Under the pieces are notes generated by a model. It was given only the letters and a program-made list of their open reading frames with translations, ran no database searches and had not been told where the DNA came from. This document shows, piece after piece, positions 7,647 through 15,804 of a stretch of 64,000 nt of DNA. Made by a program: the position numbers and the translations under genes. Every line of letters begins with the position of its first letter. The first letter of the stretch is position 1. The stretch spans positions 248,001-312,000 of the forward strand of contig CAWEWR010000024.1 in the NCBI GenBank assembly GCA_963812675.1, in the 5' to 3' direction. The stretch is from AP-15 sp963812675 (GTDB taxonomy: Bacteria; Pseudomonadota; Alphaproteobacteria; ATCC43930; CGMCC-115725).

Positions 7647-8747
7647 TTACTCGAGCGGATAGACGAACATGTGTCCGCCGAGCGGCGTTGTGCCGTTGTT
7701 GGTGCCGAAAACAAAGCAGGTGAACACCAGTGCAGGAACCCCGGTCGGCAATGTCACGAACGAGACGGTCGGATTGCCCAGCGACTGAGCCCCTCCGGAG
7801 AGCAAGGGGCTGAGCTTTTGAACGGTGTTCGCCGTCTTGTTGACCAGGAAAAGCCGCCACGAACCGTAATCGCCGCTCGAGGTCGGGCTGACCTGTGCTT
7901 CGACCACTTCGAACACCTGATTGCCGACCTTGAATATCTCGCGATCGCCAATCTTTCCGTTGCCGCCGGCATTGGTCACGAGATTGTCGACCGTCGTGTC
8001 CGTCGGGCTCGACCAGCTTTTGAAATTGGTCAAGGTGCCGTCGGCTTCGATATCGCGCTGCCCCAAATAATAGAAATGGTGGGTTACCTCGAGCGTCGAG
8101 CCGGCGATCGCGCCGCTGTAGCCGATGCGCCCGAATTCAGGCGTCCCGTCGGCCTTGGCGAGCGCCGTTCCCGGCAACGTGATCGCTTGAGTCGGAGCGA
8201 CGGCGGGATTGGCGATCAACGCCGCGAGCCCGCTGACCGCGCCATTGCCGTAATATTGCACTCTGACGTAGGGCCGGCCGGAGGGATTGTATTCTTCGGC
8301 ATAGAGGACGCTGTCGTCGGAGAGAATCCGCAAGTCGGGCTGGCTCGCGGGACTGTGTATTTGGCCGATCGTGTGCCAGACCCGCAGATCGGTCGAGTAG
8401 CCAAGATACGTCGCAAATTGCGTGCTGTTGATCTGGTTGTGAAATACCCCGAGATACGGGTGTGACGCATCGTCGGTCGGGACGACTTTCAGCGGCGCGG
8501 CGCCGGCGAGGTTGTTGTTTGCGTCCGTCGTTGTCAGCTGATAGGCGACAAAGTAGGGCTTGTTGGGCGCCGTCTCGTTCAATATCGCTGCGATGTCCGC
8601 GATCCCGAGGTTGGCCGCGACTGGCGGAGCAACCTGTGGCGCCACATAGTCGTAAGTCGCACTTCGCGCTGTTAGCGGCTGAACCGCGAGGTTCACCAAG
8701 ACTACGGCCGCGACAACTCTTGGGAAGCGCTGATTGGCGGCGAGCAT
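7647..8747 (-). CDS. Secreted protein of unknown function, propeller-like
   Basis: A 366-residue protein with a signal peptide (RVVAAVVLVNLAVQPLTARSA). The mature part has recurring strand segments such as HPYLGVFHNQINSTQFATYLGYSTDL and DLRILSDDSVLYAEEYNP style repeats that resemble five-bladed propeller glycoside hydrolases or their non-catalytic relatives; this is a structural impression, not a family hit. The ORF extends to 8909, but those extra codons lie over a LuxR fragment on the other strand, so ATG 8747 is preferred although its ribosome site is weak. It converges with gshB across a 72-bp gap. Acts outside the cytoplasm. Confidence 0.6.
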   Translation of the reverse strand: MLAANQRFPRVVAAVVLVNLAVQPLTARSATYDYVAPQVAPPVAANLGIADIAAILNETAPNKPYFVAYQLTTTDANNNLAGAAPLKVVPTDDASHPYLGVFHNQINSTQFATYLGYSTDLRVWHTIGQIHSPASQPDLRILSDDSVLYAEEYNPSGRPYVRVQYYGNGAVSGLAALIANPAVAPTQAITLPGTALAKADGTPEFGRIGYSGAIAGSTLEVTHHFYYLGQRDIEADGTLTNFKSWSSPTDTTVDNLVTNAGGNGKIGDREIFKVGNQVFEVVEAQVSPTSSGDYGSWRLFLVNKTANTVQKLSPLLSGGAQSLGNPTVSFVTLPTGVPALVFTCFVFGTNNGTTPLGGHMFVYPLE

Positions 8748-8768
8748 CGCTGACGTAGCCGATCCCGC

Positions 8769-8927
8769 CTCTCTGCGCAGCCGAGAACGGCCGCGTCCCT
8801 GATCCCCCGTCAGGCGGAAATCGTTCGCGCCATTGCGCATGGCCGGCCCAACAAAACGGTTGCGCGAGAACTCCGTATCCCGGAGGGTACGGCGAAGATG
8901 CACCTGCACTGCATCTGCGAAAGCTGA
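8769..8927 (+). pseudogene. Stranded LuxR-type HTH fragment
   Basis: In the frame beginning at 8769 the segment LIPRQAEIVRAIAHGRPNK then TVARELRIPEGTAKMHLH reads to a stop at 8925. This is the canonical LuxR/GerE helix-turn-helix (LTPRExEVLxLIAxGxSNKEIAxxLxIxExTVKxHLxxI). An in-frame stop at 8751 cuts any N-terminal receiver or sensor, and the last helix is missing, so only about 45 residues of a regulator remain. It is too short and unusual to be a gene by itself; a decayed response regulator is most likely. Confidence 0.6.
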
Positions 8928-9017
8928 ATGTCAAGAATGGTCGTTTGGTGCGATCGACCACGATGGCAAGTCATGCGAACTTGACCCTTTAAACCCGGCC
9001 GTGCGGCCGGAGAGTCG

Positions 9018-9923
9018 TCAGCGAGGCGGCGGGGTTATAGATAAATTCGCTGCTCCTCCGCCCAGTTTCGCGCGCGCTTCGTTGAGCGCTTTCAGACTTG
9101 CGAGCGTCTCTGCTGGTCGTCTCGTCGCCACACCGACAAGCAATGCCTCGATAAAGCCGAGCGTGGCCGTATGCATGCTGAGCATCTCCGCCCGACCGCG
9201 CGGCACGGGTAAAACGAAATCCACCCGACGTCGTACCGTATCGGCAAGACTATCCGTTATGAGAAACGACCGCAGACGCTGCCGAGCGATTTCGTCCAGG
9301 AGCGCGGCGAGCTCGGCATAGACGCGGCCATAGGCCAGGATGATGACCAGATCGCCCTCGCGCAGCCGTCGCAAGTCGTCCGCGAACAGAACGCCGGTAT
9401 TCGAGAGAGCCTCTGCGAACAGCCCAAATCTGCCGAGCTGGATAACGAGGTAATCAGCGATGGCGCTCGATGGCCCGAGACCAAAAACGAGCACGCGGGC
9501 GGCGCCCACAACAGCGTCCACAGCCTTCTCGAACAGCTCCGGAGTAATGCTCCGGCGCAGGCTCGCCAGAGACGCCGTGTGGATCTCCTGCGTCATCCTA
9601 AATGCCGCAAAGAGGTCATTGCCGACTTCCCCCAACGTCCGGCTCAGTCGCTCTGCCGGTGATAGCGAGCTTCGGAGCTCGTCGGCCAGCGCCCGCCGGA
9701 GTTCATCAAGACTGGAAAAGCCGAGCGCGCGCGTTGCACGCACTACCGTCGCGTCACTCGTCTCCGCCTCAGCGGCTAGCGCTGCAGCAGAGCTGATCAG
9801 CACCTCCTCGCGATTGCGCTGAAAATATCGCACGACGCGCCGCTCGGCCGGGCTCATGTCTGCCGCCCGCAGCGCCACTCTTTCGTCGAAGGTCGGGGCC
9901 GCTGCTGCCGCGTTTTGACGCAT
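9018..9923 (-). CDS. RpiR-family transcriptional regulator (HTH + SIS)
   Basis: A 301-residue protein with an N-terminal HTH_6 domain (about 15-90: MSPAERRVVRYFQRNREEV, TSDATVVRATRALGFSSLDE) and a C-terminal SIS sugar-phosphate isomerase-like domain (about 125-260: ARVLVFGLGPSSAIADYLVI, GDLVIILAYGR). RpiR regulators sense phosphosugars or related metabolites. It is divergent from the membrane gene at 10091, with a short palindrome in between, but no sugar-metabolism gene is adjacent, so its target is unknown. Confidence 0.85.
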   Translation of the reverse strand: MRQNAAAAAPTFDERVALRAADMSPAERRVVRYFQRNREEVLISSAAALAAEAETSDATVVRATRALGFSSLDELRRALADELRSSLSPAERLSRTLGEVGNDLFAAFRMTQEIHTASLASLRRSITPELFEKAVDAVVGAARVLVFGLGPSSAIADYLVIQLGRFGLFAEALSNTGVLFADDLRRLREGDLVIILAYGRVYAELAALLDEIARQRLRSFLITDSLADTVRRRVDFVLPVPRGRAEMLSMHTATLGFIEALLVGVATRRPAETLASLKALNEARAKLGGGAANLSITPPPR

Positions 9924-9956
9924 GTCGTGTTCACAACTTTATTGAGTGTGAGATCG

Positions 9957-9971
9957 TTGTATATACTACAT
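9957..9971. promoter_or_regulatory. Short palindrome between the RpiR gene and the COG4705 genes
   Basis: TTGTATATACTACAT contains TGTA and TACA arms around a TATAC centre, in an AT-rich patch 34 bp upstream of the rpiR-like start and 120 bp before 10091. Position and symmetry suit an operator or a -10 region; no further support. Confidence 0.25.
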
Positions 9972-10090
9972 CAATTAGGAGCTGCATCGCTAGCCCCCTG
10001 TGGATTCGTCCGCACCTTGCCGCAGGCACTCTCGGCTGTTCCACTATCCTGGTCGAGACGGCATCAGCAAACCAAAAGTGAGGCAATGCA

Positions 10091-10867
10091 ATGGATGATG
10101 CTCTCAAGCGAGAGGCGCTCAGCAAGGTGCCGGAAGTCACCCTTGCATTTTGGATCATCAAGATCGCCGCAACCACGTTGGGGGAGACCGGCGGCGACTC
10201 GGTGACGATGACCCTCAATTGGGGCTATCTCGACGGTACCGCGATTTTCGTCGGCCTTCTTCTTGTCCTGGTCGTGGCGCAAATTTTCGCCAAGGGGTTC
10301 CATCCGCTCCTCTACTGGGCGACGATCGTCGCCTCGACGACCTTCGGCACCACGATGGCCGATTTTGCCGATCGATCGTTGGGCATCGGCTATACAGGCG
10401 GTTCGACGCTGCTTTTTTCCTGCCTGATTGTCGTGCTGGGCCTCTGGTACTGGTCTGAAGGCACGATCTCCGTCAACACGGTGCGCACCCCGAAGGTCGA
10501 AGCCTTTTACTGGGCGGCGATCACCTTTTCTCAAACGCTCGGCACGGCGCTCGGCGACTGGATGGCCGATACCGGTGGCCTAGGGTATGGAGGCGGCGCG
10601 GTAGTCTTCGCAGCCGGCCTTGCAGTCATCGCAGGTCTCTATTTCTGGAGCAGCGTGTCGCGGGTCCTATTGTTCTGGGCCGCCTTCATCTTGACGCGTC
10701 CGCTCGGCGCTACGGTCGGAGACTTTCTCGACAAGCCCAAGAAACTTGGTGGGCTCGCGCTGAGCCGGCCGCTCGCCTCGGCCGTAATCGCCGCCTTCAT
10801 CATCCTGTGCTTGTTTTTGCTCCCGCAACGCGCCGGCCGGCATCCGGCAGCATCGAGCGCCGCTTGA
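10091..10867 (+). CDS. COG4705-type polytopic membrane protein, copy 1
   Basis: A 258-residue, all-helical membrane protein. It opens KVPEVTLAFWIIKIAATTLGE, as in uncharacterised COG4705 proteins. Four internal repeats are visible, each of about 60 residues, with a YW(A)xI...(T)xGTxxGDxxxxxxGLGY core: FWIIKIAATTLGETGGD, YWATIVASTTFGTTMAD, YWAAITFSQTLGTALGD, FWAAFILTRPLGATVGD. Each repeat would supply two transmembrane helices, giving about eight. The conserved Gly-Thr and Asp inside the membrane suggest an ion or small-solute path, but no function is proven. Followed 47 bp later by a paralogue. Confidence 0.7.
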   Translation: MDDALKREALSKVPEVTLAFWIIKIAATTLGETGGDSVTMTLNWGYLDGTAIFVGLLLVLVVAQIFAKGFHPLLYWATIVASTTFGTTMADFADRSLGIGYTGGSTLLFSCLIVVLGLWYWSEGTISVNTVRTPKVEAFYWAAITFSQTLGTALGDWMADTGGLGYGGGAVVFAAGLAVIAGLYFWSSVSRVLLFWAAFILTRPLGATVGDFLDKPKKLGGLALSRPLASAVIAAFIILCLFLLPQRAGRHPAASSAA

Positions 10868-10914
10868 GTGCGGAGCTAAGCCTGCCTAACCATTCCCGGT
10901 TCTGAGGTGTTTTG

Positions 10915-11667
10915 ATGCAGGTCAGCAATGTCCCGGCTATTACGCGCCGGTACTGGGCCGCCATTCTCGTAGCGAGCATGTGCGGCGCCAATACCGGCGA
11001 TTTCCTGTCGCATAATCTGCATCTTGGGCACACTCGCGGACTACTGCCGCTGGCTGCCTTGTTTCTTCTCATCCTATGGGCCGAACGGCGCGCAAGGGTC
11101 CCGACGGAAGTCTATTACTGGCTCGCCATCATCGTCCTTCGCACTGCGGCGACCAATCTCGCCGATTTGTGCACCCATGACCTGAAGCTGGGCTATGCAG
11201 CGACCGAAATCGGTCTGACACTTCTTCTGATTGCGTTTCTGGTCACTGATCGCAGCCGTGACCCTTCCATAAGCTCCATTGCACAGCAAGATCGCCCCAT
11301 GCTGCCGACCACGAATGGGAACTACTGGCTGGCGATGCTCACGGCTGGCACGCTCGGCACTGCGAGCGGCGACTTCACCGCCGATGTCATTGGGCTCGGG
11401 CTTTTTTTCGGCTCCGCTGTGCTGACGGCGCTGTTCGCGGTCGTGCTGATCACCTCCTGGCGTTTCGGCGGCATGTCGAAACCCTGGTATTGGGCAAGCA
11501 TTGTCGCAGCGCGCACCGCGGGCACCACATTAGGAGACTTACTCGCGAGCCGGCACGGGCTTGATCTCGGGTTGCCGCTGAGCACGGCTCTTACAGCCTC
11601 CACGCTCGCCATCATTGTTCTGTTCTGGCCGCATCCGAGCAACATGAAAGCCGCTGTCGCGCGGTGA
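10915..11667 (+). CDS. COG4705-type polytopic membrane protein, copy 2
   Basis: A 250-residue paralogue of the preceding gene with the same four-repeat plan: YWAAILVASMCGANTGD, YWLAIIVLRTAATNLAD, YWLAMLTAGTLGTASGD, YWASIVAARTAGTTLGD. ATG 10915 has GAGGTG upstream; a TTG codon directly before it is unlikely to be used. Spacing suggests cotranscription with copy 1, so the two may form a heteromer. Function unknown. The repeat Asp is kept in all eight repeats of the pair, arguing for a shared functional residue. Confidence 0.7.
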   Translation: MQVSNVPAITRRYWAAILVASMCGANTGDFLSHNLHLGHTRGLLPLAALFLLILWAERRARVPTEVYYWLAIIVLRTAATNLADLCTHDLKLGYAATEIGLTLLLIAFLVTDRSRDPSISSIAQQDRPMLPTTNGNYWLAMLTAGTLGTASGDFTADVIGLGLFFGSAVLTALFAVVLITSWRFGGMSKPWYWASIVAARTAGTTLGDLLASRHGLDLGLPLSTALTASTLAIIVLFWPHPSNMKAAVAR

Positions 11668-11718
11668 TTCAATAGTCAAGTGAGCGAAACTACCCAGCCC
11701 TGATTAACAGGCGAGGCA

Positions 11719-12105
11719 TTATCGCTTGTCGAGGCCCTCGCGATACCGGCCCCAATATTGCTCCGCCTTGGGCCGGCCGAAGCGCCGGGCCTGATCCTCT
11801 AAGCGATAAGCCTCATCCGGATCGATTGGTCCCGAATACCGCCTCCCGTCCCCGTGCTGAGGCTCCGGGCCTCCTCGCTCGCGCCGTTGCTGCTCGAGTC
11901 CTTCCCCGTAGTTGCGCCAATACCGTGCATCATCCTGCCGCCGATAGCGCCGCGCCTGATCTTCGAGCCGCCACGCATCCTCGGGATTGACGATCGCATT
12001 CAGCGTACCGACGACTGACTTCAGGCTTTCAGCGGCAGCCGGCGGCCCGAAACCGACGATAGCCAGACCCACCGCGCCGATCAGACAGGTCAGAAACAGA
12101 CGCAT
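11719..12105 (-). CDS. Small secreted protein with two DAxRLEDQARR repeats
   Basis: A 128-residue protein with a clear signal peptide (MRLFLTCLIGAVGLAIVGFG, cleavage near AAAES). The mature part holds two copies of a 33-residue motif: NPEDAWRLEDQARRYRRQ...YWRNYGEGL and DPDEAYRLEDQARRFGRP...YWGRYREGL, joined by an Arg/Gly-rich linker. The frame reads back to 12171 but ATG 12105 has GGAG upstream and gives the signal peptide. I do not recognise the family; amphipathic repeats suggest a periplasmic binding or scaffold role, which is speculation. Confidence 0.6.
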   Translation of the reverse strand: MRLFLTCLIGAVGLAIVGFGPPAAAESLKSVVGTLNAIVNPEDAWRLEDQARRYRRQDDARYWRNYGEGLEQQRRERGGPEPQHGDGRRYSGPIDPDEAYRLEDQARRFGRPKAEQYWGRYREGLDKR

Positions 12106-12248
12106 TGCGTTCTCCGGAACCGGCTTTGCTGGGCACACAACGGCGAAGATGCAAACCTGTTCCCAGCCCATCGAGGCTTAGCTAGCTTGCTGGTAAAGGC
12201 GGAATGCCGCACCACGACATTTAGGCCGAGGAGGATTGTTGGATAGGG

Positions 12249-13052
12249 ATGACGGCCGCGATCATCGATGCCCGCGATCTGGTCAAGCGCTTTAATGGCT
12301 TCGTCGCAGTCGACCACATCTCGTTCGCCGTGCCGGAGGGCGTCATTTTCGGCTTTCTCGGCCCCAACGGCGCCGGCAAGACGACGACGATCAAGATGCT
12401 GACGACGGTGCTCGCGCCGAGCGAGGGGCGGCTCAGGGTCGCCGGTCACGACCCGGTCAAAGAGCCGCTCTTGGTGCGCCGCGCCTTCGGCATCGTGTTC
12501 CAGGATCCGAGCCTCGACGGCGAGCTGACGGCGGCCGAGAACATGGAATTGCACGGCGTCCTCTACCGGGTGCCGCGGGCGGAGCGCCGCGAGCGCATCG
12601 AGGCGCTGCTGCGGTTCGTTGGCCTCTGGGAGAGACGCAAAGACTACGTCAAGCGCTTCTCGGGCGGCATGAGGCGCCGGCTCGAAATCGCTCGCGCCTT
12701 GCAGCACCGTCCGCGCATCCTGTTTCTCGACGAGCCGACCAGCGGGCTGGACCCGCAGACCCGCAACCAGATCTGGGAATTCATCCGCGGGCTCTGCCGC
12801 GACGAGCAGGTGACGGTGTTCTTCACGACGCACTACATGGAGGAGGCCGAGCGCGTCGCCGACCGGATCGCGGTGATCGACCACGGCCGGATCGTCGCGG
12901 AGGGCACCCCCGCGGCCTTGCGGCAAGAGACCGGCGGGCGCACCCTGGAGGACGCGTTCATCGCGCTGACCGGGCACAGCATCCGTGAGGCCGAGGCGGC
13001 GCCGATCGACCGCATGCGCATGATGCGCCGGGTGTGGCTCGGCAACCGGTGA
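12249..13052 (+). CDS. ABC-2 type exporter, ATP-binding subunit
   Basis: A 267-residue ATPase with Walker A GPNGAGKT (38-45), Q-loop VFQDPSLD, signature FSGGMRRRLEIARAL, Walker B ILFLDEPTSGLDP and switch His in FFTTHYMEEAERV. It is of the DrrA/NodI/CcmA export type. The C-terminal tail beyond the ATPase core is short. The permease gene starts at its 3' end with a GTGA overlap. Substrate unknown; relatives export drugs, polysaccharide or lipo-oligosaccharide. Confidence 0.9.
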   Translation: MTAAIIDARDLVKRFNGFVAVDHISFAVPEGVIFGFLGPNGAGKTTTIKMLTTVLAPSEGRLRVAGHDPVKEPLLVRRAFGIVFQDPSLDGELTAAENMELHGVLYRVPRAERRERIEALLRFVGLWERRKDYVKRFSGGMRRRLEIARALQHRPRILFLDEPTSGLDPQTRNQIWEFIRGLCRDEQVTVFFTTHYMEEAERVADRIAVIDHGRIVAEGTPAALRQETGGRTLEDAFIALTGHSIREAEAAPIDRMRMMRRVWLGNR

Positions 13053-13795
13053 ACGCCGTCTATATTTTGTGGCTGCGGCAATTGAAGCGCTATTTCCGCT
13101 CGCGCGCCCGCATGATCGGCTCGCTCGGCCAGCCGACCCTGTTCCTGCTGGCGCTCGGTTTTGGGCTCGGGCCCACCTTCGCCCGCGCCGGCCGCGGCGA
13201 CTATGTGCAGTTCCTGGCGCCGGGCATTGTCACGATGGGGATTCTGTTCACCGCCGTGTTCAGCGGCATCGAAATCATCTGGGACCGCCAATTCGGCTTT
13301 CTGAAGGAAACCTTGGTGGCGCCGGTGTCGCGGCTCGAGATCGTGCTCGGGCGCACACTCGGCAGCGCCACGGTCGCGCTGATCCAGGGGAGCATCGTCT
13401 TTCTCGTCTGCCTCGCCGCCGGCTTCCGGCCGGCGCATCCGCTGCTGTTGCCATTGGGGCTCCTGTTCATGGCGCTGATCGCCATCATGTGCACCGCGAT
13501 CGGCACCGCCGTCGGCTCGGTGTTAGAGGACATGCAGGGCTTCCAGCTGATCATGAACTTCATCGTGCTGCCGCTCTTCTTCTTTTCGAGCGCGCTCTTC
13601 CCGGTGCCGGACCTGCCGGGGGCGGTGCGGCTGGCCGTGCGGCTCAACCCGCTCAGCTACGGCGTCGACGGCCTGCGCGGCGCGCTCAGCAGCGGTTTCG
13701 CCTTCGGCGTCGCCACCGACTTCGCGGTCCTTGGCGGCCTGGCCGCGATCCTACTCGCGATCAGCGCTTACCTGTTCTCGAAGATCGAGGTGTAG
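13049..13795 (+). CDS. ABC-2 type exporter, permease subunit
   Basis: A 248-residue membrane protein with an ABC-2 transporter architecture of six helices (GSLGQPTLFLLALGFGLG, GIVTMGILFTAVFSGIEI, FIVLPLFFFSSALFPV and a last helix near the C-terminus). GTG 13049 overlaps the ATPase stop as GTGA and yields the familiar start NAVYILWLRQLKRYFRSR; GTG 13034 is an alternative. Functions with the preceding ATPase in the inner membrane, probably as a homodimeric permease. Confidence 0.88.
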   Translation: MNAVYILWLRQLKRYFRSRARMIGSLGQPTLFLLALGFGLGPTFARAGRGDYVQFLAPGIVTMGILFTAVFSGIEIIWDRQFGFLKETLVAPVSRLEIVLGRTLGSATVALIQGSIVFLVCLAAGFRPAHPLLLPLGLLFMALIAIMCTAIGTAVGSVLEDMQGFQLIMNFIVLPLFFFSSALFPVPDLPGAVRLAVRLNPLSYGVDGLRGALSSGFAFGVATDFAVLGGLAAILLAISAYLFSKIEV

Positions 13796-13904
13796 CGGCG
13801 CAATGTTCTTCGCGAGGAGCCACTTTCCTGCCGTCCGCGCGGGTCGGGGGGCAGCGGCTATCTCGAAAGGCGACCGTCGCCTTCGTCAACGACAGGATTT
13901 GCCC

Positions 13905-14061
13905 GATTGTGTTGAAAAAGTCGGTAAGTGCTCAATAGCAACGCGGTTCGGGTATTATTATTGCGCAACGTAGTCAGGCTTAATCATTTATTACTAAAGC
14001 TGACCTCCGACGGAACAAATATTTCGCACTCTATTCAACTGAGGAGTTTTTCAACACAATC
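13905..14061. repeat. MITE-like element with 18/19 bp inverted ends and GCCC direct repeats
   Basis: The left end at 13904-13922 (CGATTGTGTTGAAAAAGTC) and the right end at 14044-14062 are inverted repeats with one mismatch. The interior is AT-rich and has no ORF. Taking GATTGTG...CACAATC as the outer ends, the same four bases GCCC flank both sides (13901-13904 and 14062-14065), as a target duplication would. The terminal sequence resembles ends of IS5/IS1182-type elements. At 157 bp it cannot encode a transposase. It fills most of the gap between the ABC permease and the next hydrolase. Confidence 0.55.
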
Positions 14062-14177
14062 GCCCCTGAGCAGTCCTCCATGAGCGCACCGAGGATCAGC
14101 AAGGCGAGGTCGACAGCAGTCGTTGACTTTTGCACGTGGTGGCGCAATCCCTCTCGCCACTTCTCCAGAATACAACT

Positions 14178-15131
14178 ATGCTCTGGCAAATGGAAAAGCT
14201 ATCTCTGGCCGCTTCGGCAAGCGTACCGAGAGCAAGGCCTACAGGGTTCGCCCCTCACTGTCGAAGACTGCTTCGATCGTTCTTGGCGAAAACGACCCCA
14301 ATCAGGATCCGGATCTTTCTTGTTGCAACGGTGCTTTTGATGGCGGGGCGCGTTAGCGTGGCAGAGGACGCGCTGGTTGACCCAGGCGGATGGCCCATTC
14401 ACCGCGAGATGCTGCCTCATGGCCAGGATCGAAGCAAGGTGATCGAACTGTTCTGGATCAAGCCCGAGGGCAAAGGTCCATTCCCAGCTGTGCTCTTCAT
14501 TCACGGGCATCAAGAGAGGCAGAGGAACGGTGGCGAGGCTTACGTCCTAACCGGCCGGCTCGGCATTATGGCGCGCCATGGCTATGTAGCGGCAGCCGTT
14601 TCGCAGCCCGGCTATGGCAATTCCTCGGGTCCGCCGGACTATTGCGGACCCTACACGCAGCAGGCGACGTTGGTCGCAATCGATTTTCTGCGCCGACAAC
14701 CCTTCGTCAGGCCCGACAAGGTGGCACTCTTTGGTTATAGCCGCGGCGCAATTGTCGCGGCCATGGTAGCGACGCTGGACCCGAAACTGGCGGCCGTGGT
14801 GCTGGGCGCAGGTACCTACGACTTCTTCACATGGCGCCCGACACTACCGGGCATCTCTCGCAATCTTTTTGCCGAGGCAGGTATGTCGGCCGAGGCTTTT
14901 ATGGCGCGTTCGGCGATTTACCATGTGCAGCAGATCGGGGCACCCATACTGCTCCTCCATGGGACAGCCGATGAACGAATTCCGGTTCAGCAGGCCGAAG
15001 CCTTTGCTGAGAAATTAAGAGCCGCTGGCGTGCGATATAGGTTCAAAGAGTTCCCCGGAGCGCCGCATGGGATCCCGATCGATGACCAGTATCGCGAAGT
15101 CTATCCGTTTCTCGACGAATTTCTCCGCTGA
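14178..15131 (+). CDS. Alpha/beta hydrolase (prolyl oligopeptidase/dienelactone hydrolase type), exported
   Basis: An esterase/peptidase-fold hydrolase. Visible are FPAVLFIHGHQER (oxyanion region), the nucleophile elbow GYSRGA, the acid in HGTADERIP and the catalytic His in GAPHG. A hydrophobic stretch RIRIFLVATVLLMAGRVSVAED precedes the domain and looks like a signal peptide, but it lies about 50 residues inside the ATG 14178 ORF, so a downstream non-ATG start such as TTG near 14282 is possible. The 3' end overlaps the convergent DUF5615 gene by 89 bp. Substrate not predictable. Confidence 0.7.
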   Translation: MLWQMEKLSLAASASVPRARPTGFAPHCRRLLRSFLAKTTPIRIRIFLVATVLLMAGRVSVAEDALVDPGGWPIHREMLPHGQDRSKVIELFWIKPEGKGPFPAVLFIHGHQERQRNGGEAYVLTGRLGIMARHGYVAAAVSQPGYGNSSGPPDYCGPYTQQATLVAIDFLRRQPFVRPDKVALFGYSRGAIVAAMVATLDPKLAAVVLGAGTYDFFTWRPTLPGISRNLFAEAGMSAEAFMARSAIYHVQQIGAPILLLHGTADERIPVQQAEAFAEKLRAAGVRYRFKEFPGAPHGIPIDDQYREVYPFLDEFLR

Positions 15132-15453
15132 GATCTGTGAGTTCGGTTGCGGTCGGAGGAATGGCTGCTGCGTTGGGTACGGCATGCCGTACCCGCTCGG
15201 GCTGGGCGCGTATGATCGGCCAGATATTGGTCGAAAGGACCACGACGGCGATATTTCGGCCGGTGAGATTCTGCTGAAAAACGACGTTCTGGTCGCAAGT
15301 AAGGAGTGCGTCGAAAGCTGCTTTTTCCGCTTCACCGAGCAGTTGCCCGTTGGAGTAGGCGGCCCAGCCCATTTCGGGGGCCGTGCGCACCTCATGGCCC
15401 GTTAGAATGCGGCGCACGCCCCGCGGGGTGTTCTCGTCGAGCAGAATCCTCAT
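15043..15453 (-). CDS. DUF5615 PIN-like protein, probable toxin
   Basis: A 136-residue protein opening MRILLDENTPRGVRRIL, with HEVRTAPEMGWAAYSNGQLL, FDALLTCDQNVVFQQNL and IAVVVLSTN, the conserved acidic positions of the DUF5615/Mut7-C PIN-like fold. Such proteins pair with DUF433 antitoxins and are predicted RNases. The last 30 residues or so are not typical and overlie the 3' end of the convergent hydrolase gene, so the C-terminus may be extended. The start overlaps the DUF433 stop by 4 bp. Confidence 0.75.
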   Translation of the reverse strand: MRILLDENTPRGVRRILTGHEVRTAPEMGWAAYSNGQLLGEAEKAAFDALLTCDQNVVFQQNLTGRNIAVVVLSTNIWPIIRAQPERVRHAVPNAAAIPPTATELTDLSGEIRRETDRLRDTGHRSGSHAALRGTL

Positions 15454-15680
15454 CCCTTCGAGTGCGTGCCGATTTTAGCGAACCGCAGAACACCTCTTAC
15501 GCGCTCAAGGGGCAGCTCGAATATCTCGGTCGCGATTTCCTCAGCCGTGCACCCGGCCCTCGCGTTGTCGACCACGGCCTGAGCCGGGACGCGGGTGCCT
15601 TTGATGACCCAGGCGCCGGATAGTCTGCCCGGCACGCTCTCAACGTCTTCACATTTGGACCAATCGACTACTTCTGGCAT
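15450..15680 (-). CDS. DUF433 antitoxin-like protein
   Basis: A 76-residue protein with VWSK-type start (VVDWSKCEDVESVPGRLSG), WVIKGTRVPAQAVVDN and AEEIATEIFELPLERVRGVL, the small winged-HTH typical of DUF433. Encoded immediately upstream of the DUF5615 gene with a 4-bp overlap, the standard antitoxin-toxin order of this pair. Its own repression of the pair is likely from family knowledge but no operator is evident. Confidence 0.75.
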   Translation of the reverse strand: MPEVVDWSKCEDVESVPGRLSGAWVIKGTRVPAQAVVDNARAGCTAEEIATEIFELPLERVRGVLRFAKIGTHSKG

Positions 15681-15804
15681 CAGGCGCCTCCACCCGAGCT
15701 TGGCGGATGCAGGTAGATTTCCGCGGGCACCCGTATCGGATATCGTTCATATTCGGGATATACCGCGGCCGCCGCAATCCCCCCTTTCGGCCGTTCGAGA
15801 GCGC

